Under the pieces are notes generated by a model that worked only from the letters and a program-made list of their open reading frames with translations, was not told the DNA's origin and ran no database searches. This document shows, one piece after another, positions 11,470 to 20,859 of a stretch of DNA of 64,000 nt. The DNA is from Turritopsis dohrnii. Lineage: Eukaryota; Cnidaria; Hydrozoa; Anthoathecata; Oceaniidae. Position numbers and translations under genes: made by a program. Position 1 is the first letter of the stretch, and each line of letters opens with the position of its first letter. The DNA is taken from assembly GCA_027922465.2 (NCBI GenBank), contig BQMF02000025.1, positions 653,501 through 717,500 of the forward strand. The letters run 5' to 3'.

Positions 11470-12093
11470 ATGGCTGAAGCACTTCCCGTTTTACCAACTG
11501 AAAAGCTTCGTGAGCTTGCGAAAACTATTAATCCCCCAAAATTTAAGGAGTCTCCACGCATTGAAGATATTCTTGCTGACAAAGGTAACGTGAGTAACTT
11601 CAAAACATTAGAAAGAAGATTCAAAATAATTACCGGACACCCAGATGTCACCTCTTATTGGCATAGATTTAAACACTTTTATAAAGGACCCTGGCCTAAT
11701 AATGCTTGGACTTTCTATCCTGCTGGTAGCAGACGACATCTTAAGTATCATATTACGAGAAAACAATTTGTGGGCAATGGTCCTGATGCCTTAGCTGGAG
11801 GAATCGTTTATGATTACCAAAGAGCAAAAACTATTATTGAAACTGATAGACAATATGGGATCGAGAATGCAAAAATAAACGAATGGCTAAAGAATAGACC
11901 AAATCAAAAGAGTTCTTACGAACTACCTATTTCAACTGGCATGAACTCTACTAGGGACATTGCTTACCCACATAATAGGAATCAATCGTTTGCAGAACAA
12001 GTTGGATTAGATCCAGACAGTTCCGAGGGAATAGTAACGAATACAATACAATCAATACAGCAAAGACAACAGCCCCTCATAAGTTTGCAGTGA
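11470..12093 (+). CDS. first plus-strand viral ORF, function unknown
   Basis: An intact 207-residue frame begins MAEALPVLPTEK just after a TATA-like element. It contains a Trp/Tyr-rich centre (FYKGPWPNNAWTFYPAGS) and a Gln-rich C-terminus. By position it would be the N-terminal or VP1-type product of the structural gene side. I looked for the HDxxY calcium-binding/catalytic signature of parvoviral phospholipase A2 and did not see it. It has no stops or shifts, unlike the rest of the viral plus strand. Confidence 0.4.
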   Translation: MAEALPVLPTEKLRELAKTINPPKFKESPRIEDILADKGNVSNFKTLERRFKIITGHPDVTSYWHRFKHFYKGPWPNNAWTFYPAGSRRHLKYHITRKQFVGNGPDALAGGIVYDYQRAKTIIETDRQYGIENAKINEWLKNRPNQKSSYELPISTGMNSTRDIAYPHNRNQSFAEQVGLDPDSSEGIVTNTIQSIQQRQQPLISLQ

Positions 12094-12153
12094 AATTCGT
12101 AAAAAAAACCCGTCGTACGAAAAGGGTTCAAAGTACTTTCATCAGTTAGAAAT

Positions 12154-12435
12154 ATGGGAGCATTCCGTAAGATGAGTCAGTTACTTAAACACAATAGGGT
12201 TGGTTACACCAGGCTGAAAGAAACAAGACCCAAGACATCAAAGGTATCTAAATACAGAGAGAAGCAGGGGCTATTATTAGGTGGTACTCAGTCAGTTAGC
12301 GATTATGGAAGTACAGTAGAGAGAGGAGTTCAAAATGTCGAAGATATGGATGTCGAAGTACCTACAGAAGAAAAACCATTAATTGAAGATCAAGAAAAAG
12401 AACTTAACAAACTTAAAAATAGAATTAAGAAATAA
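12154..12435 (+). CDS. second plus-strand viral ORF, function unknown
   Basis: A 93-residue frame starts MGAFRKMSQLLKHNR. It is basic at the N-terminus, acidic in the middle (DMDVEVPTEEKP) and ends in a short charged helix (EKELNKLKNRIKK). It follows the first ORF by 60 bp and stops 42 bp before the Sola-like insertion. No homologue is recognised. A small structural or accessory protein is possible. Confidence 0.35.
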   Translation: MGAFRKMSQLLKHNRVGYTRLKETRPKTSKVSKYREKQGLLLGGTQSVSDYGSTVERGVQNVEDMDVEVPTEEKPLIEDQEKELNKLKNRIKK

Positions 12436-12677
12436 ATGCAGAAATTGACGTTGTGAAGAAATTAGTAACTAGTAAGAGAGCCATTATCAAAAAAGTGCGA
12501 CATTTAGGTTATCGAAAAATTGAAAACTGGTCAAAATGAAATGTACCCATTCAATTGAAAAAATGCTTTTTAAGGTTACTCCAGACATAATAGAGTTTGA
12601 AAATCATGTTTGACAGTACAAGAAATGTGATGTTGTTTCACAACGGTGTCAAACTCGAATCGAGGCAAAATTCACTA

Positions 12678-13401
12678 GTAACCTACGTTATGTTTTTCAT
12701 TATAGCCCAATCAACAGGGAAAATGATAAAGACATGTTCTCACATCTTTCTTAGAATCAATTTGAACTTACATTTTGAGAAAATAAAAGCTCTAACGCCT
12801 TAGTGATTTCTTTTTTTTTAATTTTAAGAAAAACCCTTCAAAATCTGGAATAATATAATGTTGAAAATAAATTTAACAAATCTAAGAGCATTTCTCATAG
12901 ATTAAAAGAGAAACATTAAGACATATTTGCTTCAATCTGGCCAGTAACACCAGTACCTTCAATAAACATTAATGCAAGATTTATTCTATGCTTGGTTTAG
13001 CGGAGGGATTGACTTCAATAATGGCACCTATAGTAACGTAAGTTACATTATCAAATGTAATTTAAAGAGAGCTACGTTTCTGATATTTCTCATTCATAAA
13101 ATAAGAAATATTTGTTAGCAAACGCTTAGTTTTGTTTCAGTAGGCATAAGTCTTATTTAAGAAACGTCATTTGATTCGACTTGCTCCTATATCAAAACTT
13201 GCTATGGCTTCAACGTATGTTACCTAACAAAAGATCAAATAAGACACCAGACACTCCCAAAGAGAGTAAACTCCCTAAAATGATAACAAACACTTTTCTA
13301 AAATAGAATATTAAACAGAGTATCGAGAAAAAAGCATAATGACTTCAACAATATGGAAAATAAATCAAATAAGAAATAAGAAAATCTATAACGTATGTTA
13401 C
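12678..13401. repeat. phased palindromes, left arm of the Sola-like element
   Basis: Variants of GTAACGTAAGTTAC occur at about 12678, 13033, 13210 and 13388. Spacings are 355, 177 and 178 bp, that is one or two steps of about 178 bp. All lie in the non-coding arm between the terminal repeat and the transposase stop codon. Confidence 0.85.
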
Positions 13402-13413
13402 AAAATGTCAATT

Positions 13414-15876
13414 TTAAGAAATCCAGTTTCTAAAGCACTCATTGACCATGGTGGTGACTGGTTCTGGAAACTTCATGCCGCGTTTTGTTTCTACGGGTGT
13501 GGGTAGAACACATAAAATATCCTGGAACTTAATCCAGAGTTCATCTTTTCTTTTTGGCATACGAAAAATGGTACTTGGTGTAATGTTACCTTCGTGTGTA
13601 AGGAAAGTAATGTAAGCATCAGTATCATCAAGGTCAAGAACTTTTCCGATATAAGTTTTCTCATCGTACAACGCAGCCACATAGTCTTCGATGTCAGGGA
13701 TAATAAAATTTACAGTAGTAAAGGATTCTGTAGGTTTCTCAGGCCCGATCTCAGGTGACGAATTTTTTGTCAAACAGACTAATTTCCATCCTTCGCACTT
13801 CGTTTCTGTTTGGAATACGCCTTTGTCGAAGCAGCATTTTTCATAGCAAGAAGCATCCCTGATGTACACCTTGTGTGTTGAATGCGGGTGGACGGCATGT
13901 TCCTTTGAGGTGCCAGCAACCTTATTAACATTCGCGGTTACCTGTGACAAAAATGATGCAGCAGTTTCATACTCTGCTGATGATAAGAAAAAATACTTGA
14001 TTTTACTTTTCTCTAAGCTGTTTGCCCAATTATAAAAACCCATTGCGTCTTGAATAACTGCTTTGTTATTTTTGACTGCATGATCCGCTTTTCTCTTGGC
14101 TGTACCTCCTATCGTATCGCATGGTCCTTTGCCATGACCAGACTCCATATAATTCCATGAGGCAGTGACGTTGAAATAATCTTTGTGACAGGCAAGAATC
14201 TTAAAAATCAATCGATTCCGGTACTGTGAGAAGGGTGAATCGGTCCAATAGTGAATCCATTGAATTTCTGGCAAAATTTCCTTTAAAGCTGGTACAAGTT
14301 TTTGTAATAGAGCGTACACGAACCGTGCGTCATGCCTCGGCTCGTCTGAAACGAAAACAAACGATTGATGGGACATCTGACCGCCTTTTTTAAAATAAGC
14401 TACGACAGGGTGAAGAGTCACCTGTGTTTGACTCCAATAAGCGGACTGAATCTCCTCTTGTGAGCGGCAACGATAATCCTCTGCGAAATCCATATGTATG
14501 TACACGTGATTTTCATGAAGATTTTCTTTTAGAATGCGCTGAGAATAGTATTGTATTTTGATTCTCTCTGCATGTGCTCGAAATTGCTCCACGTGATCTA
14601 CAAACATCGTGATAAATTCTTCCTTGGGTTTCTTTTGAGATACGACTTTCATTTTTTGGACAACTTTCTCCTCACCAGACTTCTTTTTTACGACGACAGG
14701 TACTTTTTTCCATTCGTCATGTGTGAATTCGTTGACGTTTATGCCTGTAAATATGTTTTTTACTTCATCCTGAGTTTTAAAAACTTTCTTAAAGACATCG
14801 GGGCTTGTAGTTACGGATTTGTTCTTCGTTTTCAACATTTTCAATTTAAGAGCTAAGTTTTGATGTTGAGTGCATAAACAAGAACGACGGTTAGTGAAGT
14901 TTGCAAGACTGTAATGCGCTGGACGCATACGTGCAAATGTAGCAAATGAACATTTTATATTTGGCATCTCAGCTTTAAACTTTTCATAAAGGTGAGACAT
15001 ATAATCATTTAAGACTCTTTTTTGAAGCCTGACCCTTTTTCTTTTCTTTCGAATTGTTTTTACATCTCTCTTCCCGGGCAATGCTGTTGATACGTCATCT
15101 CTACCATAATACTCAAGAACTGTCTTATGAACCTCTGGAGTAAAGCCTCTTTTCTTGCCAGATACGTTTAATACTTTCGTGTTTACTTTACCGAGTTTTC
15201 TGCGGTCGTTCCCGGTTTTAATTGCTGCATATCGTAGCATTTTGTACTTGCGTAAAATCTTTCCTCCTACAAGTCTCCGAATCGATGAACGGGAGTTTTT
15301 TCTTTCCTTAGTGGATGCTCTAATTTCTTCTGAAACAACTTCAGAGAAAAGCAACGACTTTTTGATTTCATCAGAAGCCTTCCTTGGTGTAAGACCATTT
15401 TTACGTAAAAGGTTATCAACGGATCGACGAGGCGTGGTTGATAACGCATCCTTTGCTTTTGATGTCTTGGTTAATCGATGAAGCTTTACCCTCAGGGAAC
15501 CGTTTTTTCTTTCAAGTTTTTGTTTTTCTCGTTCTAGTTTCTCAACTTTGTGTTTAAGTCTGTTCTCTCTCGCTCGTTTGCGTTTTCTGGACGATTCACC
15601 CTTCTTTGGAAAAGGAAGAGATACAATAAAATTTTGTGGGGTTGTCTCTTCAGGATGGGGATGAGTTGACAACGATGTTTTCAATGACTCTCGATGTTTT
15701 CTGACGCGAAGTTTAACTGCCTCCCTTCTGTCCTTTTTTCCCTTTGGAGTTAAGTCTTCTGTCTTGACATAGTATTTTCGCTGTCTTTTTCGTTCACTTT
15801 CAAGAAAATTTGAACCAGCTTGCCTTTTTCGTCGCTCACGATATTCTCTTTGGCGTTCAGCATTTGATTTTGCCAT
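13414..15876 (-). CDS. Sola-like DDD/RNase-H-fold transposase, intact
   Basis: The start is placed at MAKSNAERQREYRERRKRQ (15876), because the longer frame up to 16038 runs through one of the palindromes. The product is 820 residues. Residues 1-120 are very basic with bZIP-like or AT-hook-like character. A charged helical segment follows (LEREKQKLERKNGSLR). The C-terminal half holds acidic motifs in a plausible RNase-H-like order: HMDFAEDY (D463), YWTDSPFSQYRN (D546) and GHGKGPCDTIGG (D587). Similar proteins with SQYRN and HGKGxCD motifs are widespread in invertebrates. It should cut and join the element ends in the nucleus. There are no stops or shifts, in contrast to the decayed virus around it, so it may still be active or recently was. 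The catalytic assignments are inference. Confidence 0.7.
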   Translation of the reverse strand: MAKSNAERQREYRERRKRQAGSNFLESERKRQRKYYVKTEDLTPKGKKDRREAVKLRVRKHRESLKTSLSTHPHPEETTPQNFIVSLPFPKKGESSRKRKRARENRLKHKVEKLEREKQKLERKNGSLRVKLHRLTKTSKAKDALSTTPRRSVDNLLRKNGLTPRKASDEIKKSLLFSEVVSEEIRASTKERKNSRSSIRRLVGGKILRKYKMLRYAAIKTGNDRRKLGKVNTKVLNVSGKKRGFTPEVHKTVLEYYGRDDVSTALPGKRDVKTIRKKRKRVRLQKRVLNDYMSHLYEKFKAEMPNIKCSFATFARMRPAHYSLANFTNRRSCLCTQHQNLALKLKMLKTKNKSVTTSPDVFKKVFKTQDEVKNIFTGINVNEFTHDEWKKVPVVVKKKSGEEKVVQKMKVVSQKKPKEEFITMFVDHVEQFRAHAERIKIQYYSQRILKENLHENHVYIHMDFAEDYRCRSQEEIQSAYWSQTQVTLHPVVAYFKKGGQMSHQSFVFVSDEPRHDARFVYALLQKLVPALKEILPEIQWIHYWTDSPFSQYRNRLIFKILACHKDYFNVTASWNYMESGHGKGPCDTIGGTAKRKADHAVKNNKAVIQDAMGFYNWANSLEKSKIKYFFLSSAEYETAASFLSQVTANVNKVAGTSKEHAVHPHSTHKVYIRDASCYEKCCFDKGVFQTETKCEGWKLVCLTKNSSPEIGPEKPTESFTTVNFIIPDIEDYVAALYDEKTYIGKVLDLDDTDAYITFLTHEGNITPSTIFRMPKRKDELWIKFQDILCVLPTPVETKRGMKFPEPVTTMVNECFRNWIS

Positions 15877-15915
15877 GACACTAAATTTAAAAAGGTTTAA
15901 AAAATTAGATTTTTT

Positions 15916-17023
15916 GTAACATACGTTACGTTTAGTAGTAATCGAACGAGACAAAATTGGGTGTTTGGTTTTCAGTTGTAATACTAGGAAAAAATGTGGA
16001 AGAGTTATACTAAAGTGCTCCCTCATTAGAAAATTCATTTTTGCATTCTTACACTAATCCAGAGGACGTAAACAATGAGTTTAAGGACACGAAGTTTGTA
16101 ACGTAACGTATGTTATAACATCTTGATATTGTTGATCCTAAACCTGTCATAGGCACCAGTAAATATTGATTCTTGGGGTAATAAATCTTCATAACAGTAT
16201 CAAATACATAAAAAAGAAATAAGAAATTCTTATGGGAGCCTGAAAGACTAAATAACTACTGTTCTCCAACAAATAGCTTCATACTCAAATTTGTAACATA
16301 CGTTACGAAATTGATGAGAATTCCCATTCTGGTCAGCAAAATATACTCCGCTATTCTTGACTGATCAAACTTTGAAGTCAATTTTTATCAAATTGGCAAC
16401 GGATTTGCATAGGTCTGGTATTCTTAGAAGTATATTTAACGTCGTTAAAAGTTTCTACATACAGTTTATCAGAAAATTATTTTAGGTTCTTACATAACGA
16501 ATAAAAAATTAACACTTACCAAATTTTGTGAAGAGAAATCCTTTTCCTTTTCAAGGCAAGTCACTTATGAACACGTTTCCATAAGTGAAGTCGTTCTATT
16601 GTTCCAAAAACATTCGAAAAAACGTTCGAATTACAAAACATTCGAAAGTGGGTAACGTAAGTTACAGTTATGTTGGTTACAATTAGAAAATAAGCGTCTT
16701 ATACGCCACACATGAAGTAAGAAAGATCCCGTTTTTTAGTGAAATGTTATCCTCCCGACCCAGTAGCTATACTGAAAAAATATCGTTTGTTTGTTTTTTC
16801 TACAGGACTCTAGAGAGTCCATAACGTATGTTACTCGTAGAACTGGCCATTTCAAAAAATTTCAGAAGAAGTCTTATGATGCACACTACTTTATACGAAG
16901 TCTACTCTAGTTATTATTTTCAATGATTTACAAATACCCTTTTCGATTTTAAGTAGAATTTACTATCACTAATGATTGAAATCGTCCACGATAGGCTGTT
17001 TAAAAATCTGTTACGTATGTTAC
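15916..17023. repeat. phased palindromes, right arm of the Sola-like element
   Basis: Variants of GTAACATACGTTAC lie at about 15916, 16103, 16293, 16652, 16821 and 17010. Spacings are 187, 190, 359, 169 and 189 bp. The first sits about 40 bp upstream of the transposase ATG, where binding could also control transcription. This regulatory role is inference; the spacing is observed. Confidence 0.85.
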
Positions 17024-17443
17024 TTTACTTTTGTTACAAAGTTTGAATTGAGATAATTTTTTTTGGAATGTCTGAAATGTTTTGAAACTCATGATTTTCT
17101 TTTTTTGGCCCAAATAGAGTGTTTTAATGAGATTTTCATCACTAATATCTAATTTAGAAGACGCAAATTACAAGCAAATTCAAGGCAGATTGGTTTTGTT
17201 ACATTGACAAAACGAAGTAAACGCCGCTAACACGAGGGCTATTTAAACTAAATTTGGGTTTAGAGTGATCCAGCAATGGCTGAAATAGGATTCGGTTTTT
17301 TATATGAGCTAACTAAACATTAAAAACGCTTTATATGAGCACCATATAAACCGTAATAGACGCTCATATCGTTGTTACACCGAATGTCGCACTTTTTTGA
17401 TAATGGCTCAAGAAAAGCAGACAAAATAGACTTCAAAATAGTT

Positions 17444-18403
17444 ATGGGGCAAAACGAAACCAAAGATTTACAGACACTGCCAGAGGACCCAACAGAATTG
17501 GATATAGACTTCCATCGGATGTATCAGTATCATCTCGCAGCAAATGGCGAACAACATATAACATTATCTCCAGAGACTCAAGAACCGAACAGCCAAACCC
17601 ACTCTTCGCCCGTCAACCCAGACGAGCTGGATATATACCTTCAAGGAGATACTTCAGAAATTGAAGGTATAGAGGACGATACTAGTAGTATAAGTAGTGT
17701 GGGTGATAAAGATCAGTTTCTCCATGGTGTCATTATAGATGGATACGATGCAGACCGTGAATCTGACAGCCAAAGAGTCGATCAAACGTTTTCACAAGAA
17801 CCTCCTTCGCAAGACTATTGGGCAGACACGGACAATGAAAAGAACGAATCCCAAACTCCTCGAACTAGAAAAGGAGATAAAGAAGGTTCTCAAGAAAAAC
17901 AAGATGAAGGCAATGATAAGTCAAACGATTCTCAAGGAAAGACCGAGAAGTCTTCCAGTAATGATGATGGAGAAGATGACTTACCTCCAAAAAACCCAAG
18001 GAACTTACTTGAAATGCGACAAAAACTTAAAGAAAATAGTAAAAAAAAACAAATAGAGTGTTTAATCAAAAATTATCTCCGGGAAAATTCAGAAAGTTTA
18101 AGAAACCAAATGCTAAGCGTGAAGGTTGGGCTACTCGAGGGACCAAGACGAATCTTGGAAAGACAGCTGGGGGTGACCACAACTCAAGACCCACAAGGAA
18201 CTGGGCAACAGCTAGAAGAACTCGAAGATAGCGAAGACTGTAGTGACTCTGATAGTGAATTAAGTGTTGTATATATTATTTCTCATTTACGTTATGTATG
18301 GATCAACAGCTGGACGGTTCTGCTAATGCTCCGGATGCTGCTAACACTCCATCTGCTCATTACGCAGAGTATACAGCAGTTGAAACTTTGCATGTTGAAA
18401 TAG
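17444..18403 (+). CDS. acidic viral ORF after the Sola-like insertion
   Basis: The frame open across the insertion border has a natural viral start at MGQNETKDLQTLPEDP (17444). It is strongly acidic and Ser/Gln/Asn-rich (EGIEDDTSSISSV, SSSNDDGEDDLPPKNP, ELEDSEDCSDSDSE) with a basic helix in between (NLLEMRQKLKENSKKKQ). The last 40 residues look like out-of-frame translation, because from 18300 another frame (MDQQLDGSANAPDAANTPSA) looks more protein-like. This could be a linker or disordered region of the structural polyprotein, or a separate protein. No homologue is recognised. Confidence 0.4.
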   Translation: MGQNETKDLQTLPEDPTELDIDFHRMYQYHLAANGEQHITLSPETQEPNSQTHSSPVNPDELDIYLQGDTSEIEGIEDDTSSISSVGDKDQFLHGVIIDGYDADRESDSQRVDQTFSQEPPSQDYWADTDNEKNESQTPRTRKGDKEGSQEKQDEGNDKSNDSQGKTEKSSSNDDGEDDLPPKNPRNLLEMRQKLKENSKKKQIECLIKNYLRENSESLRNQMLSVKVGLLEGPRRILERQLGVTTTQDPQGTGQQLEELEDSEDCSDSDSELSVVYIISHLRYVWINSWTVLLMLRMLLTLHLLITQSIQQLKLCMLK

Positions 18404-18753
18404 ATGTTAATGACGGAACTAAGGACAATGTACTATTTACCACTTGTTTTGTTTAACGCGGACAAATTCAAACCAGTCGCACTTTGGTACTCTTCCGAGA
18501 CAGTCAGCTGTAAAATCTACAACGTATATGCAGAAACAGATGTAGCATTGGGTAGTGCAGCGGATAAGTGCCTATTAAGTTGTCTAAATTAGCTTTACGA
18601 TATTTTAACTTCCAAGGTGACGATTTAGTTAGCGATACTAATTATCCTGTGCACGACCCAGCCGATTATGATAAATTTCAAGACTTAATAAAAGTATCTC
18701 GAAATCAATTGTACGGTACTCTTCCCACTTGTGATTGGCCAGTTCGTAATAAC
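18300..18753 (+). pseudogene. viral plus-strand (probable capsid) gene, 5' part, frameshifted
   Basis: Protein-like sequence moves through three frames: MDQQLDGSANAPDAA (18300-18455), then FKPVALWYSSETVSC with TDVALGSAADKCLL (to 18592), then ALRYFNFQGDDLVSD with TLPTCDWPVRNN. The MITE at 18754 then cuts it. By position on the strand opposite Rep it is expected to be the structural gene, though no capsid motif was identified. The shifts show long decay. Confidence 0.45.
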
Positions 18754-19597
18754 TACTTTAATCAGAGAAACTTTCGCGAGAGAAACTTTCGCGAGGTCAA
18801 ATATTCGCGAAATGTTTTGGATAAACTTTCGCGAATTGGAAAAGTCGCAAGATAAACTTTCGCGAATGAAGAAATTGATAAATTTTTGCGAGATAAATTT
18901 TCGCGAAGGAATTTTTTGAAATAATTTAGGACAGTTTTTAGAAAACAAAGGATTTTTCTATGCAGAAAATTGACAAAATGCATGCATTCGAATCTGTAGT
19001 TTTCATTTACTACAAATAAAATGAAAATAAAATTAGTTCAAAAACTACAAAGATTGTTCGTCGTCAAATTCGTTGAAAACGTCACCAAATACATTTCTAG
19101 CACCTTCTGGTCCCCACTCCTCATCGTCGCCGCCGTTGTCATACTCATGCTAAAGAAACCGCGTATCGGAGATAATATACGGCAGGGAAAGGAATCAACT
19201 GATATTGTCATTATCGACGACTGAAAAACATTTTTTACACAAATAATATTTGACAGCGTCTATTATCTGTGTATCAAAATATGACTGATTTGTTACAAGA
19301 AAAAAAAATGTTTTCCAGAAGATCAAATTGGCAAGTCTTTCCTGCCTTATTATATACATAGATTTTGAAAAAGATCTCCGGCATTTTAGTAGCTTTAAAA
19401 TTTAAAAAATTGCAAAAAAAAAATCGAAATTTTACTGGATAAACTTTCGTGATTTGGAAATAAGAGCAAAATTTCGCTAGATAAACTTTCGCGAATGAGT
19501 GATTTTAAATTTTTCGCGGGATAAACTTTCGCGAAAAAGGGTCAAATTCGCGAAATTCGCGAAAGTTTCTCTCGCGAAAGTTTCTCCGATTAAAGTA
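18754..19597. mobile_element. MITE, TACTTTAATC family, copy 1
   Basis: The ends are TACTTTAATCAGAGAAAC and inverted GATTAAAGTA, with TA duplicated. Clusters of TTCGCGAAAGTTTATC-type repeats lie near both ends. A minus-strand stretch at about 19050-19145 reads GGDDEEWGPEGARNVF followed by an acidic tail and a stop. It looks like the C-terminus of a lost protein, so the element probably descends from a coding transposon. It is inserted into the viral plus-strand gene. Confidence 0.8.
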
Positions 19598-19924
19598 TTT
19601 CTGGGTCAAAGGTAAAGGGGCGTCTCTGCAGATAAAGTACCTAGGCAAGATAACCACTGGGTAGAGGAGAATGTCCAAGAAGAGGCAAACTCCTTCAGTT
19701 ACGAATGGACTAATGATGTCGGTTTCAGAAGGCCTACCTTTGAATTGTTTGCACCTCGAGTGAAAAGAAAGGTCTTCTATGTCTCCGATACGAGAATAAA
19801 TGTTGATTACCTAGTGGCGTACCCTTTAGCCGATAGAACAAAGTTAACCAAGACCTGGGATGTCTTGCAAATACCTTCTATAGACTATAGAGATGGTTGG
19901 ATAGTCATGCCTAAAATTTACAAT
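19598..19924 (+). pseudogene. viral plus-strand gene, middle part
   Basis: Sequence similar in character to the 5' part resumes directly after the MITE (FWVKGKGASLQIKYLGKITT), shifts frame, and continues as FAPRVKRKVFYVSDTRINVD and TWDVLQIPSIDYRDGW to about 19920. It carries stops and at least one frameshift. No domain is recognised. Confidence 0.45.
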
Positions 19925-20164
19925 AAAATAAAATGTACAATTACTACACTTATAAACAAACAAACTATATCAAAATTATAACAAAATATACTTACTAAAA
20001 ACACTGTAAGATAACACTTCGCATCACGTACAACACACAAAGTCAAAGTCGTGCGACACTTATAAATCGTACACTATTAACACGCACATTACACAAGAGA
20101 CATAAAAACATAAAATAAACAAAGAACATCGTGCGCGTATAAAATAAAAAAAAAACGTAAGCAC
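19925..20164. other. AT-rich insertion within the viral gene
   Basis: This 240-bp stretch is far more AT-rich than the viral frames on both sides and has no protein-like frame. It separates two open viral segments. It looks like inserted sequence, but no terminal repeats or target duplication were recognised, so an intron-like origin cannot be excluded. Confidence 0.35.
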
Positions 20165-20859
20165 GTGAACGGCGGCAACAATACTATTACTGATGTTGCG
20201 AGATTCTTAACGGACAAGGGGACTCAAAAATGTTTCTACATCCCTCAGAACAGTTATGTGAGCACTAACCAAATCAACACTCAGGTCTTCCCAATTACTG
20301 GCAAGTACACAACTAATCACATCAAGAAACTTACAAGCCACAATTATGATTGGTACGACATGCAACTGCGTTACTACAGAAGTAGAAAGAATGTCAATAT
20401 GTGTAAACAAGGAGACTGGGACGATGTGTGGGAAGCCACATATGGACAATGCGACTTGCTTCCTAGATGCGCACTGTTTGCAGCAGACGAAACTTGCAAG
20501 AGAGTGTACTTTGGGGTTGAACCGAAGAGCCAAGGGACAAAGAAACTCACTAACTACAAATTGTACTTGTCAATCCAGCTGTCGATTAAATTATATTACA
20601 AAGTCCAATCTCCTTTTTTGGATACGCCATTATGGGGAAAGGGTGAGAAACCGGAAATCCGATTAGTAACATGGAATGGCCATTCGTGGGAGATATAACC
20701 AGAGTATCTACCAAGATGAAAAACCCATTCGACGAAAGCAAAACTATTGAAGTACCAAGTACTCATTGTAAAATGTTTTTACCTCATGCACCAATTATGT
20801 TTAAAAGCTATGTAAAGCCCTCAGAGTGGTTGAAACGTAAAGCAGAAGACATGAATTAA
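20165..20859 (+). pseudogene. viral plus-strand gene, 3' part
   Basis: An open segment (NNTITDVARFLTDKG to VTWNGHSWEI) is followed, after a one-frame shift near 20690, by GDITRVSTKMKNPFDESK and a C-terminus ending KAEDMN at the TAA at 20857-20859. Cysteine, tyrosine and aromatic content suits a beta-rich structural protein, but no family match can be claimed. Its stop overlaps the stop of the Rep-like gene on the other strand. Confidence 0.45.

Larger units (their letters stand above)
12478..17409 (-). mobile_element. Sola-like DNA transposon, apparently complete, 4.9 kb
   Basis: The left end GAGCCATTATCAAAAAAG (from 12478) is repeated inverted at the right end (to 17409), a terminal inverted repeat of at least 27 bp. 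AAGA flanks both ends (12474-12477 and 17410-17413), a 4-bp target duplication. A single long intact gene fills the centre on the minus strand. Long non-coding arms (about 0.9 and 1.5 kb) carry phased palindromes. A 4-bp duplication, GAG-type ends and a DDD-like transposase fit the published description of the Sola superfamily. The superfamily name is an inference; the element boundaries are seen directly. It interrupts the viral plus-strand genes, so it inserted after the virus did. Confidence 0.75.

Noticed and set aside
11470..12093. Parvoviral phospholipase A2 in the first viral ORF
   Set aside because: A YxGPW stretch recalls the calcium loop, but the HDxxY catalytic signature is not there.
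15877..16038. Longer N-terminus for the Sola-like transposase
   Set aside because: The extra 54 residues run through one of the phased palindromes and look non-coding, and MAKSNAERQREYRERR is a natural start.
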